Below are positions 32,064-41,789 of a stretch of 64,000 nucleotides of DNA, piece by piece. The notes under the pieces were generated by a model. It was not told the DNA's origin. It ran no database searches and saw only the letters and a list, made by a program, of their open reading frames with translations. Source of the stretch: Hygrophila difformis (taxonomy: Eukaryota > Streptophyta > Magnoliopsida > Lamiales > Acanthaceae); the NCBI GenBank assembly GCA_030278955.1, contig JAOANR010000013.1, positions 39,344,191-39,408,190 of the forward strand, in the 5' to 3' direction. Numbering within the stretch: the stretch's first letter is position 1; the number at the start of each line of letters is the position of its first letter. Position numbers and translations under genes: made by a program.

Positions 32064-35000
32064 TTATGTGATCGTGCATAGGCCAAGATCTCTTCTCAAT
32101 TTTTCGAATCTCTCTCGATCCAGTGCCTTAGTAAAAATATCCGCATGTTGCTCAGTAGTTCCGACATGTTGGATGGACACCATTCCTTCTTCAACAAGAT
32201 CTCTTATGAAGTGATGTCTGAGTTCAATGTGCTTTGTTCTCCCATGTTGAACAGGATTTTTGGAGATGTTGATCGCACTCATGTTGTCACATAGTATGGT
32301 GAGGACTTCTTGGTCGATTCCATAATCTAGCATCATTTGCTTCATCCATAGCAATTGTGCACAACAACTTCCAGCAGCAATGTATTCGGCCTCAGCAGTT
32401 GATAGGGATATGGAGCTTTGTTTCTTGCTATACCAACTGACTAGGTTAGTTCCAATGTAAAAGCATCCTCCGGTTGTGCTTTTTCGATCATCCGCATCAC
32501 CTGCCCAATCTGCATCACTATAGCCAAGTAATGAGAGATTAGACTCTTTAGAGTACCAAATACCAAGATCACTGGTTCCTGAGATATATTTGATCACTCG
32601 TTTGGCAGCCTTTAGATGTGATTCCTTGGGGTCGGCTTGGTAACGAGCACAAACACCTACTGCATAGCTTATGTCTGGTCTACTTGCAGCAAGATATAGA
32701 AGGCTTCCGATGATGCTTCGATAGAGTTTCTGATCAACACTCTGACCACTAGGATCTTTGCTCATTTTGTCATTAGTCCCTATAGGCGTTCGAGCTGGTT
32801 TGCTGGACTCCATGCCGAATTTTTTAACAATGTTTCGGGCATACTTGGTTTGGCTTAGAAATATTCCATCTTTCTTCTGAGCAACCTGCAAACCAAGAAA
32901 GTAAGTTAGTTCTCCTACCATGCTCATTTTAAATTCCTTACCCATTATTTCGATGAACTGGTCTTTGAGCACATGGTGTGTTGATCCAAAGACAATGTCA
33001 TCGACGTAGACTTGAGCAATGAGGATCCCTTTGTTCTCTCTTTTGATAAAGAGTGTCTTGTCCAAGCTCCCTCTTTCGAATCCATGTTCAAGCAGGTATT
33101 TGGAGAGCCTTTCGTACCAGGCCCTAGGAGCTTGTTTTAGCCCATAGCGTGCCTTGTTGAGCTTGTAGACATGTTGAGGATGATGGGGGTCTTCAAATCC
33201 TTTAGGCTGTTCCACGTATACTTCCTCATTCAGCCAGCCATTTAGGAAGGCACTTTTGACATCCATTTGAAAAAGCTTGAATCCTAGTGAGCATGCGATC
33301 GATAGTAGTAGTCGGACAGCTTCAAGTCTTGCTACAGGTGCAAATGTTTCACTGAAGTCGACACCTTCGACTTGGGTGTAACCTTGAGCAACCAATCGAG
33401 CTTTGTTTCTAGTAATGTTCCCTTTTTCATCACTTTTGTTGCGAAAGATCCACTTTGTTCCGATTATGTTCTTGTCTTGAGGTCTTTCAACTAGGGTCCA
33501 GACTTCATTTCTTTCAAACTGGAGTAGTTCATCCTGCATAGCACTTATCCAGTGTTCATCTTGAAGTGCTTCTTCAACTCTTGAGGGTTCGATCTTTGAA
33601 GTGTAGCAGTGCAAGCCTGCAAGCTCTTTAAAGTCGATCTTTTTCCCTCGAGTCTTTCTCCTTTCATTTACATCACCAATAATGTCTTCAGGGTCATGAT
33701 GCTTGTGAATCCGTCCATTTAGGTCCTTTTGAGGTTCTGCTTCTCGTGACGCGGTGTCCATGCTAGGCGTCTGGACTCTTTTGTTGGACTGTTCATCAGA
33801 AGTGGGTGGAGTTGAGCAGTGTTGATCATCCTGACTACTGGGAGTTTCATCATCATGAGGAGGAACATCCTCTTTGCTGGTCACATCTTCTATGATCACA
33901 TTTGTGGACTCCAGTACTTTCCTTGTCTTAGGAAGATATACTCTATATGCACGACTTGTAGTAGAGTATCCCACAAATATTCCTTCATTGCTTTTTTCTT
34001 GGAACTTCCCAACATGTTCCCTGTCATTCAGAACAAAACATTTGCTACCAAAAATATGAAAGTAAGTAATTGAGGTCTTTTTACCGTTCCAAATCTCATA
34101 TGGAGTCATAAGAGAGTTTGGCCTTAAGTAGACTCGATTTATGGTGTAGCAAGCTGTGTTCACGGCTTCGGCCCAAAGGAATTCAGCCACTTTCTTTGAG
34201 TTGAGCATCACCCTAGACATTTCTTGTAGGGTTCGATTTCTTCTTTCAACTACTCCGTTTTGTTGAGGTGTTTTTGGCGCCGAATATTCATGCTTAATCC
34301 CATGTGTAGCACAGTATTCTTCAAAGGATTGATTTTCAAATTCTCGTCCATGATCACTTCGAATCCGTTTTATCTTGGTGTCCTTTTCTGTCATAAGTCG
34401 ATTGCACAACTTCTCGAAGGCTTTGAATGTGTCGCCTTTTTCCCTGAGAAAATCTATCCAAGTGTACCTGGAGTAATCATCAATACATACAAAGATATAT
34501 TTTTTACCTCCCAAGCTTTCAACTTCCATTGGACCAATAAGGTCCATGTGCAGTAGGTCAAGACACTTGGTTGATCCAGGGAGTTCAGATAGTTTGTGTG
34601 AACTCCTGTGCTGTTTGTTCTTGGCACACTCGTTGCAGAGGACTATACTTGATTTATTGAATTGAGGAAGACCTTTGACTGCCCCGGTTCTGCTGAGTTT
34701 GATAAGATCTTTAAAGTTAAGATGTCCAAGCTTTTCATGCCATAGTGTGATGTGATCCTTACCTGCAGCTGCGCCAAAATTGCAAGTTTGAACAAGATGA
34801 TAGCAATTATTTTTAGAGCGCAAACCTCTCATAATGCATTCTTGATCTTGATTTAGCACTTGACAATCTTTCTTGGTAAACTGCACCACAAGGTCCTCAT
34901 CACACAATTGACTGATGCTTATCAAGTTAGCTTGGAGTCCATCGACAAAGAAAACAGGTGACAGTTCCTTCGAGCCATTGTTCTCAATGGTCCCTTGACC

Positions 35001-37067
35001 AATCAGGGCACCCTTTTTCCCATCTCCAAAAACAACGAATCCTCCATTAATTTCTTTGTAGTGCTTGAGCAGACTTCTTTCTCCTGTCATGTGTTTAGAA
35101 CATCCACTGTCGAAGTACCACACTTTGTCTGCAGTATTCTTCTTTTGTGAAAGAAAGGCAACGTGACATTTGTTCTGAATTTTAGGGACCCATTCGCACT
35201 TGATGGAGATCAGCTTCATTTTGATTTTATCATTTGGCCAGATGATGGGTTTCCCTGTTTGCAGATCTTTTACCAAAATTCCACAGTTTTTGGTTTTGTG
35301 TCCTTCAAGCTTGCAGTAATCACATCTGAGTGGGATTGGAGGTGGAGGTCTCCTTGTCCATTTGTTTCTTCCTACAGAATGGAACGATTTCTTGATAGTT
35401 CGGGGTTCACTTAGCATTCCTCCGGATACAAACTTGCTCTTCTTTTCTCCACGAGAAGTTGAGGCTTGATATCCCAAGCCTTGTTTGTTGTTGCTCGGTC
35501 TTCCCATAGCAATTACATCATCTAACTTGGCTTTTCCTTTGTTTAGAGCCGCCAGAGTGCTTTCAGCCTTGGCAAGTTTCTCTTGAACTTCGGTGAGTTC
35601 TGTGTGAAGAGCGTCTTTCTTTCCAAGCATACTATAGTACCACAGTTTATAGTCAACTTTTTCAACCTCCAGTTCCTTGTTTTCTTTCTGAAGCTCAGCA
35701 TTTTTCTCCCGGAGTTCATTCACCAGTCCAGACAGCTCTGTGGACGCCTTTTCAAGTTCCTGATTTTTGCATGTGAGACTCTGGAGTTGTTCCTTTAGCC
35801 TTTCATTCTCGACATGTAATTCTACTGATTCAGCAATGGATATTTCCAGCTTCTCGAACGTTTCTTCGTAGAGATCATTGAGTTTACTGACGTTTTCATC
35901 TTGATTCCTGGCACAAGAGTGAATCATGTTAGAGGAAACCATATTGACTGAGTTGGGACCCATACCTGTTTCGGGTTCATCATCACTGTCAGAATCCCAT
36001 GTGCCGACGAAGGCTACTCCATAGTTTACACCATGTTCATCAGACTCCTTCTCATCTTCAGAGTCACTAAATGTTACTTGATAGGATTTGCTGGACTCCT
36101 TTGGTCTGAGATTGGCACAGTCTTTTTTCATATGGCCTCTTCCCCCACATTCAAAGCATATGATCTCTTTGTCATCCTCAATCCTTGAAGGTTTTGATTT
36201 ATTTTTGTCGAGAGACTTCGACCCTTTCTGAGTGGATTTAGAGTTTGATGTCCCGGTATCCTTCTTCATGGAGGAGTTGAATCTAGATCTACGGTTCTTG
36301 ATGATCTGATTTAGCCTTTTGGACAGCATGGCCAGTTCTTCTTCGTCACTGAAGTCATCATGATTTTCCATGGAGAAATCTTCCTCATCCTTGGTCGTGG
36401 ATTTGAATGCCACTGGTTTACTTTTGGTCCTGGGACAGTGATCCATTTCCCATGATTGTAGGATTCCCATTAGTTCATCAACCTGCAATTTATCAAAGTC
36501 TTTGTATAGCTCCAGTGCTGCGACCTTTGCATTGAACCTTTCCGGAAGCGTCCCAATGATTTTTCCTACAATGTCCTGTTGAGAATATACTTTGCCAAGC
36601 TGAAGAGCTTGGTTGGTTAGATCACGGATACGACCAATATATTGGCCGACAGACTCATTATCATCCATAGAAATTTTATGAAATTGTGCATCAAGAGTAA
36701 TGATTCTAGATTTCTTTACCGGAGCCATACCCTCGTAGGTATTGGCTAAAGTAGTCCAGACATCATATGCAATCTTACATCCAGCGATAAGTCTGTATTG
36801 ATCTTTTGTGAGAGCATTGTGAATTGCATTCAAGGCTTTGGAGTTTTTTGAAGCGACAAGCTTCTCAGCAGCAGTCCATTCACTCCTTGGTTTGAGTGTT
36901 TTTACACCATCTTCTTCTTTCACTGGTGGATGGTATTGGTTTTCTATTGCATCCCAAGCCCCTTCGTCCAGAGCAATGAGGAAAGCCTCCATTTGATCTT
37001 TCCAATATGCATAGTTTGATCCATCGAGCAATGGTGGTCTGGTTACAGATCCACCTTGGTTTTCCAT
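32064..37067 (-). CDS. Sirevirus-like gag-pol polyprotein, 1667 residues, uninterrupted
   Basis: Starts [20 protein letters not shown] (copia gag, UBN2-type). First zinc knuckle [14 protein letters not shown] is at about residue 303. A long coiled coil lies at about 395-520 ([20 protein letters not shown]). A second [18 protein letters not shown], is at about 581. Protease is [11 protein letters not shown] at about 650. Integrase zinc residues follow [12 protein letters not shown] (about 776-826), with catalytic D in HMDLIGP, D in SDHGREF and E in [11 protein letters not shown] (about 840, 903, 943). Reverse transcriptase shows [11 protein letters not shown] (about 1221) and [10 protein letters not shown] (about 1353). 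RNase H has DADWAGD, STAEAEY and [13 protein letters not shown] to the end. The order PR-INT-RT-RH is Ty1/copia. A gag coiled coil is typical of Sireviruses. No stop or frameshift is present. Confidence 0.95.
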   Translation of the reverse strand: MENQGGSVTRPPLLDGSNYAYWKDQMEAFLIALDEGAWDAIENQYHPPVKEEDGVKTLKPRSEWTAAEKLVASKNSKALNAIHNALTKDQYRLIAGCKIAYDVWTTLANTYEGMAPVKKSRIITLDAQFHKISMDDNESVGQYIGRIRDLTNQALQLGKVYSQQDIVGKIIGTLPERFNAKVAALELYKDFDKLQVDELMGILQSWEMDHCPRTKSKPVAFKSTTKDEEDFSMENHDDFSDEEELAMLSKRLNQIIKNRRSRFNSSMKKDTGTSNSKSTQKGSKSLDKNKSKPSRIEDDKEIICFECGGRGHMKKDCANLRPKESSKSYQVTFSDSEDEKESDEHGVNYGVAFVGTWDSDSDDEPETGMGPNSVNMVSSNMIHSCARNQDENVSKLNDLYEETFEKLEISIAESVELHVENERLKEQLQSLTCKNQELEKASTELSGLVNELREKNAELQKENKELEVEKVDYKLWYYSMLGKKDALHTELTEVQEKLAKAESTLAALNKGKAKLDDVIAMGRPSNNKQGLGYQASTSRGEKKSKFVSGGMLSEPRTIKKSFHSVGRNKWTRRPPPPIPLRCDYCKLEGHKTKNCGILVKDLQTGKPIIWPNDKIKMKLISIKCEWVPKIQNKCHVAFLSQKKNTADKVWYFDSGCSKHMTGERSLLKHYKEINGGFVVFGDGKKGALIGQGTIENNGSKELSPVFFVDGLQANLISISQLCDEDLVVQFTKKDCQVLNQDQECIMRGLRSKNNCYHLVQTCNFGAAAGKDHITLWHEKLGHLNFKDLIKLSRTGAVKGLPQFNKSSIVLCNECAKNKQHRSSHKLSELPGSTKCLDLLHMDLIGPMEVESLGGKKYIFVCIDDYSRYTWIDFLREKGDTFKAFEKLCNRLMTEKDTKIKRIRSDHGREFENQSFEEYCATHGIKHEYSAPKTPQQNGVVERRNRTLQEMSRVMLNSKKVAEFLWAEAVNTACYTINRVYLRPNSLMTPYEIWNGKKTSITYFHIFGSKCFVLNDREHVGKFQEKSNEGIFVGYSTTSRAYRVYLPKTRKVLESTNVIIEDVTSKEDVPPHDDETPSSQDDQHCSTPPTSDEQSNKRVQTPSMDTASREAEPQKDLNGRIHKHHDPEDIIGDVNERRKTRGKKIDFKELAGLHCYTSKIEPSRVEEALQDEHWISAMQDELLQFERNEVWTLVERPQDKNIIGTKWIFRNKSDEKGNITRNKARLVAQGYTQVEGVDFSETFAPVARLEAVRLLLSIACSLGFKLFQMDVKSAFLNGWLNEEVYVEQPKGFEDPHHPQHVYKLNKARYGLKQAPRAWYERLSKYLLEHGFERGSLDKTLFIKRENKGILIAQVYVDDIVFGSTHHVLKDQFIEIMGKEFKMSMVGELTYFLGLQVAQKKDGIFLSQTKYARNIVKKFGMESSKPARTPIGTNDKMSKDPSGQSVDQKLYRSIIGSLLYLAASRPDISYAVGVCARYQADPKESHLKAAKRVIKYISGTSDLGIWYSKESNLSLLGYSDADWAGDADDRKSTTGGCFYIGTNLVSWYSKKQSSISLSTAEAEYIAAGSCCAQLLWMKQMMLDYGIDQEVLTILCDNMSAINISKNPVQHGRTKHIELRHHFIRDLVEEGMVSIQHVGTTEQHADIFTKALDRERFEKLRRDLGLCTIT

Positions 37068-37101
37068 GCCTTTGTCTGGATCTCGCTTTCCAAAGCGTGT
37101 G

Positions 37102-37113
37102 GCTCTGATACCA
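37102..37113 (-). other. Primer-binding site of the Sirevirus-like element
   Basis: Minus-strand TGGTATCAGAGC, two bases from the 5' LTR edge at 37116. The same primer class is used by the gypsy element and the viral copy. Confidence 0.92.
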
Positions 37114-37115
37114 AT

Positions 37116-38034
37116 TGTTAGGTTCTTTAGCGTGGATAACCAATTAAGTAGTCCTGAAAACTAGTTCAAGCACCTTTCGTGGACACGTTAAACAGTTTAT
37201 GAAATAAAGCAGCGGAAAGTAAATAAACTGTGAAAATAAAGAACTCAAGGTTTGTTGACCCAGTTCGGCACAAGCCTACATCTGGGGGATACCAATCCAG
37301 GAGATTCACTAATTGTTTTGGTTTGATCCTTGATCACAACAATAGTGAAGTGTTTCGCCCAACTCCAATCACCAAGCGGACTGAATTGTCAAACCAAGAC
37401 ACTCCCCCTGTCTTGGTGAAGATCTCCCCGACCTTGCTTCAATCCCTTGAAGGCTCCTCCTTCAAGTTTGCCCTTGGTCGAAACCTGTTGGCGACTCTCC
37501 TTGATCTTTTCAATTAAGCTCTTGAGTTTGACGACTTCCTCGAAACCCTTGATTGATTTTGTCAACTTCAATCAAGCACACTGTGGCACATTATCGATCA
37601 ATTCACCCGAGGAAGTGTTGATCGATTTTCTTCCTTCAAGATGATAGACTCACGAACACGGAAGGAAGATAATTTTCTCTCTTTACAATGGCTTTCGATT
37701 GCACAAGGATTTCAGTGAATAATTCGCCGTGGTTCTTCTTCCCTTGGCCGTCCTATTTGAAGAGAGCAATATTTCCTCCATTCTAAGATAGGAGATTTTC
37801 TTTCCATAAATTTGCGGATCCTTAGAATGGACTTGCCCGGATTAAGGGATCTTGGTTTCCATCCTTCGTGTGCAATATCCGGGCAGGGAATTAGCTAGCC
37901 GTTGGACGTAATCTCATTGCAAATTCGCCAGCTTCACTTCCCTTAAATAGTTTGTCGCCAGATGATGTGGTTGGTCCAACAAAGTAGTTCAGACATCGGT
38001 TGTGAACACATTTGCTCAAAACTGGTTCCCAACA
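37116..38034 (-). repeat. 5' LTR of the Sirevirus-like element
   Basis: 919 bp, one difference from the other LTR. In the minus orientation this copy carries the promoter. Confidence 0.95.
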
Positions 38035-38074
38035 TCATCAAATATTGTGTCTAATCCCGATCCATGGCACTTCC

Positions 38075-39200
38075 GTTGGCCTTGCTCGGTACGTCCCTGC
38101 TTCGTTTTCTGTTATGGACCCGATTTCTCTGTATTCAGGGGAAATTCGTTTAACTCGTTTTTTCAATTGATTCTGTCTGGCACTTTTCTGCTGTAGCAAT
38201 AAGGTTATTTCTCTAAATTATCGGCCCTGCGTCTATACATTGAACTGTTTCTTTTTTCCTTCTAAAATCAAATTCTCATAATTCAGCTTCGGTGTTGATT
38301 TTCATTAATTTCTGTTTTTTTCCCTAACCATTAAGACAGAGAGTTTGAACTTTGATTCTAATATGTCGGTTGTAGAGCTTTATTGGCATTCACTGATACA
38401 CCTACATTTTTTTTTCCAGTCGTTTTCACGCTGTCGGCTGGTTCATTGTACGATTACTTGAATCCATCTCGTTTATATAATTTCCTTAGTTTAATGTAAA
38501 ACACTGAAATTACATTATAGAGATGTATTATGATAGTATTGTGTTTTACAGTGTCGAACATGATAATGCAATAAATATAATGAAATTTGAAACCATTATT
38601 TGCTGGTCTGTCTGGTCACATTGTCGCATATTTTGATGTTACTAGCAGTAGCATTACGGGACACTTGAATTTTTAATTGCTTTCACGAAACCTATGGTTT
38701 TGTTTGCATTCGTGGATTTATGGTTCTGGGGCCATATGATTAATGCACCCCATGCTGCTTTGTAGGGCCATAATATATGCTATTTCCTATGTATGATGTG
38801 TAATATAACAATAATATACAGCTATGAACTTTTTGTGCTACTATCACTATTTCCTCCCAGCATTCAAGCTTGAATCTGCTTGTGGTTACTTCTCAAATTT
38901 TCCTTTAGGTCCATTTAGCTATAACATTAGCTAATGAAATTGACTGTGCTCGTTTCTTTCTTGATAATGTTTGTGCTGCCTTGAGTTCATACTGGGAAAT
39001 GTTGTAGGGCTTTTAATTGGGGGTTCTGTGTATTGGGCGCTTAATTTCCTTCTTGCTTTGTTGTCAAAGGACGGTTACATTTTTATAATTCGATGAAAGA
39101 CAAGATTCATTTTGATGTGGTTAATCCTCTTGAAATATAGTGGTCCGCACTCTTACTGGAACAATCTACTTTTCTATTCACTTTTAATTTTATCCAATAT
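38075..39200 (+). other. Intron-like sequence of Helitron-like unit 1
   Basis: Directly after the gypsy target copy the sequence GTTGGCCTTGCTCGGTACGT rejoins the exon-like sequence that ends at 19790, and a candidate GT donor follows. The remainder is T-rich, intron-like DNA without significant frames. Confidence 0.4.
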
Positions 39201-39220
39201 AGTGGTCCGCACTCTATGAT

Positions 39221-39328
39221 GTGAGAAGCTTGGTGCCAGTTTCAACAAAGCAAAACGACTACACAACTCCGGAGTGTGAGAAGCTTGGTGCCAGTTTCAA
39301 GAAAGCAAAATCTGTCTTCATCGCCAAG
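39221..39328 (+). pseudogene. Captured exon fragment of a PDI-like protein
   Basis: GTGAGAAGCTTGGTGCCAGT translates in one frame to EKLGASFKKAKSVFIAK at about 39276-39328. It is directly followed by GT, and it resembles the segment after the first thioredoxin domain of plant PDI-like 2-1 proteins (CEKLG/YEKLGASFKKAKSV). A shorter, diverged copy of the same piece lies at 39221-39262, so it was locally duplicated. It carries no thioredoxin active site and cannot be functional. Confidence 0.6.
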
Positions 39329-39339
39329 GTTACCTGATT

Positions 39340-40465
39340 TTAGTTTTTTTTTTTGGTGTTTGTGCGGCGTTCTGAAGTGCATTTGTGCGTGTCAAATTAA
39401 TTGCTGCTGTTAAAGTAATTTGATGCGTTGTGTTTGAATTCCTAAAGGATACAGCATAGCCTATCCTATAGTGAATTCAGTAATGCTTCAGTAATTAGAA
39501 AAGTATGGCAATCAGCTATAAAATGTGATCATACAGTATATTGTGTGGTATACCCACTTTCATATATGATCCTTGCATTCTTACAGAAATTTTTTTTAAA
39601 AAAAAGGTTATAAGAGAAACTAGAATAATACAATATAGTATAAGTCGGAGTACCCTTTTGTTCATTCAGAATTGTTCCTTCATGATTGGTGTGGACTATG
39701 AATTAATTATCTTTCTATGGATCTTGGTTATTGCTATTATTGTTTTCTATAGTTTCAAGGATTTAGACGAGATAATAAAATTGTTGAAGTGCAATTTATA
39801 TGTATGTAATATGTATAAATGTATTGAGCTAGAGTCCATTCTTTCCTTTCAGTGCTGCGGTAGACTAATATCTAGAGTCCATTCTTCTTCCAATCAATAG
39901 AGCAAACTTGGGGTTATCCATTTTTTCCAATCAGTAGAGCAAATTTGGGATTATTCATTATTTTGGAACCTTGGTGAATGACAATTTATACTATTAAGAA
40001 TAAATTAGTCAATTTGGGGTTATTCATGATTTTGAAAGTGTTTCCCATTCTTATTTAAAAATATGTTTTCTTTGTAAATTACGTCTGTAATGGTAGACTT
40101 GGCACAAAAAAGGATTTAAATTGGCAGTGTCTTATATATATACATGCCTGTTGTCATCTACTTCTTTGTTTTCAGCTTAAATTGGATCTGCTTCGGTTTA
40201 TTTCTTTACAGTATGCTTGGTAAATCTTTCGGACATATTCTGCTCAATTAGTAGATGGATTCTGAAACAATTGTCCCAGTTGGTCTTAGTTACCAATTAA
40301 ATCATAGTATAAATTATAGGTCTAATTCGTTAAGGATTTTGGGCCCGGTGCTGTCCCATTGCCTTTAACTGCTATAAGCTTCAATATCTCGAGTTTTCTT
40401 GCTAGCTTGTCTTTTTATCTCTCTCATGATATATTGGTCGGTTATCTGCAAATGATCTTCTACTT
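39340..40465 (+). other. Noncoding, intron-like
   Basis: T-rich sequence between the PDI-like and DUF1664-like fragments. Only short frames. Confidence 0.4.
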
Positions 40466-40472
40466 TTGACAG

Positions 40473-40537
40473 GATCTGGGAAATATGGCGTAGTTGTCAT
40501 TGTCGTAGTTGTTGGATATCGCTACGTTTGTCGGAAG
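40473..40537 (+). pseudogene. Captured exon resembling DUF1664 membrane protein
   Basis: Bounded by AG (40471-40472) and GT (40538). It encodes SGKYGVVVIVVVVGYRYVCR, reminiscent of the membrane segment KYGVV-x-VGYxYxWWK of plant DUF1664-type proteins. The exon is very short, so identity is tentative. It lies in the same orientation as the PDI-like fragment inside Helitron-like unit 1. Confidence 0.35.
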
Positions 40538-40865
40538 GTAAAGCTATTGTACTGCATTGCATTAGATATACCAATTTCTTATATATTTCGACACAAGGAT
40601 GATCGTTTACATTTTTATATTAGATGGTCATTATCAGTAGTGTATTATTCACTTTTCAATTTTATTAGATGGTCAGTGTATATTAATTAGATAGCTTATG
40701 TTTGATACTGTCAAGAAAACACAAGGATGAAACAGACTTGTATTATTCATTTCCAATTCTTTCCTTCTTGAGATCTGCTATGCCAGGCTCTTCCCTTCAA
40801 CCATATTTCAAATCCAATACAAGCAATGTAAGAGAAGCTGATATTCACTTGTAACTCATATTATA

Positions 40866-40900
40866 CCCGCGCGGCGTAGCGCGCACCGCACGAGTTCTAA
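40866..40900 (+). other. Helitron 3' terminus 1 (hairpin plus CTAA)
   Basis: Stem CGCGC/GCGCG (40868-40872, 40879-40883) with a 6-base loop, then 13 bases, then CTAA followed by T. This is the Helitron 3' end pattern (GC hairpin, CTRR, host T). Confidence 0.75.
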
Positions 40901-41354
40901 TATATATATATATATGGCAAAGGGAATCTGTCAACAGTTGTTTCTTAACTATGGATCCTTGCCACAGTGCCCGACCCGGATTCATATTTCTGCCATCCTC
41001 CTCTCTTTTCCCGTGTGCCCTAGAAAGTCATCGATCTTCCTCCCATTTCGTTCTCCAATTTCCTCCAAGTTCTTCATCGGTCTTCGCCCTTGGGTCCTCG
41101 CCGTCCCCCGGCTCTCGTCGCCCTGGCCTTCTTCGTCGCATTTCCGTTCTTCATCAATTATTTCACCTTCGTCGCGTTTCCATTTCCGTTGCTGCGCTGC
41201 CTTGCGGACCTGCCGCCCGCCGCGTATACCCTCGCCGTGCTCCGCCTCTGCCCCTGCTCGCTCCTCACTCATTGCGTGCGGCGTCTTCTCGCCGACCATC
41301 GACCCACCTGCTCGCTCCCCACTCCTAGGCTTCCGCCTTATCGTCGACGCGATT

Positions 41355-41786
41355 GCATACGCCGAACCCGCCCGCCGCTTCCGCCCTTCCCCTCCGCGGC
41401 TCACGCTGTATTGGTGGGTGAGGTATGCTTCATTTACTTTTACTTTCCTGCAATAATAGTTGAATTTGATTCAATAATAGTTGTTTGGTTCTATTCTACA
41501 ATTTCAGTGATTCAACCATATACAAAAGCATAATGGAAGGTAAAATTGTTGCGATGTATTTGCCCCCATCGCATACGCCGAACCCGCCCGCCGCTTCCGC
41601 CCTTCCCCTCCGTGACTCACGCTGTACTGGTGGGTGAGGTATGCTTCATTTACTTTTACTTTCCTGCAATAATAGTTGAATTTGATTCAATAATAGTTGT
41701 TTGGTTCTATTCTGCAATTTCAGTGATTCAACCATATACAAAAGCATAATGGAAGGTGAAATTGTTGCGATGTATTTGCCCCCTTT
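41355..41786 (+). repeat. 216-bp tandem duplication
   Basis: Copies 41355-41570 and 41571-41786 begin GCATACGCCGAACCCGCCCG and differ by only a few substitutions (for example CGCGGCTC versus CGTGACTC). Each copy holds a GC-rich exon-like end followed by a GTGAGGT donor-like site and AT-rich intron-like sequence. Confidence 0.9.
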
Positions 41787-41789
41787 GTA

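Larger units (their letters stand above)
27891..38034 (-). mobile_element. Sirevirus-like Ty1/copia element, intact, inside the gypsy LTR
   Basis: 10.1 kb element in minus orientation with TSD TCATC (27886-27890 and 38035-38039). Two 919-bp LTRs differ at a single base (28703 T, 37928 C). PBS TGGTATCAGAGC lies at 37113-37102 (minus) and a polypurine tract AAAAAGGGGGAGA abuts the 3' LTR at about 28810-28822. It has one unbroken gag-pol ORF and a second large ORF downstream of pol. Large size, gag coiled coil, Met-tRNA PBS, RT sequence type and a third ORF after pol all point to the Sirevirus (SIRE/Maximus) lineage. All parts needed for transposition appear present. Confidence 0.93.
19791..38069 (+). 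mobile_element. Ty3/gypsy chromovirus (possibly CRM-like) with nested copia
   Basis: Complete element with 5-bp target duplication CTTCC (19786-19790 and 38070-38074). 5' LTR 19791-20496 is followed by the Met-tRNA PBS, gag, protease, RT, RNase H and integrase in that order (the Ty3 order). A purine tract AAGGGGGTGGGGA precedes the 3' LTR at 27215. The 3' LTR is split at 27890/27891 by a copia element and resumes at 38040. The two LTRs, 706 bp after removal of the insert, differ by one base (20467 G versus 38040 A), so the insertion is young. The GPY/F-type integrase tail and an ORF end inside the LTR suggest a chromovirus, probably CRM-like. Confidence 0.93.
27215..38069 (+). repeat. 3' LTR of the gypsy element, split by copia insertion
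   Basis: Starts at 27215 directly after the polypurine tract and runs to 27890. After the copia element and its target copy TCATC (38035-38039) it resumes at 38040 and ends at 38069 with ATGGCA. It is identical to the 5' LTR apart from one position. Confidence 0.93.
19308..40900 (+). mobile_element. Helitron-like unit 1, interrupted by nested LTR elements
   Basis: The 3' end is well supported: CTAA at 40897-40900 followed by T, preceded by a GC hairpin CGCGC(40868-40872)/GCGCG(40879-40883). The proposed 5' end is TCTAATATATATATATGG at 19308, preceded by A, as Helitrons insert between A and T. Without the 18.3 kb gypsy/copia nest (19791-38069) the unit is about 3.3 kb. It carries fragments resembling a PDI-like protein (39221-39328) and a DUF1664-type protein (40473-40537). 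The 5' end is inferred and less certain than the 3' end. Confidence 0.5.

Noticed and set aside
40914..41533. Overlapping frames rich in proline, serine and arginine
   Set aside because: Three frames on both strands are open over the same GC-rich block. This reflects base composition of an exon/UTR-like segment, not a supported gene.
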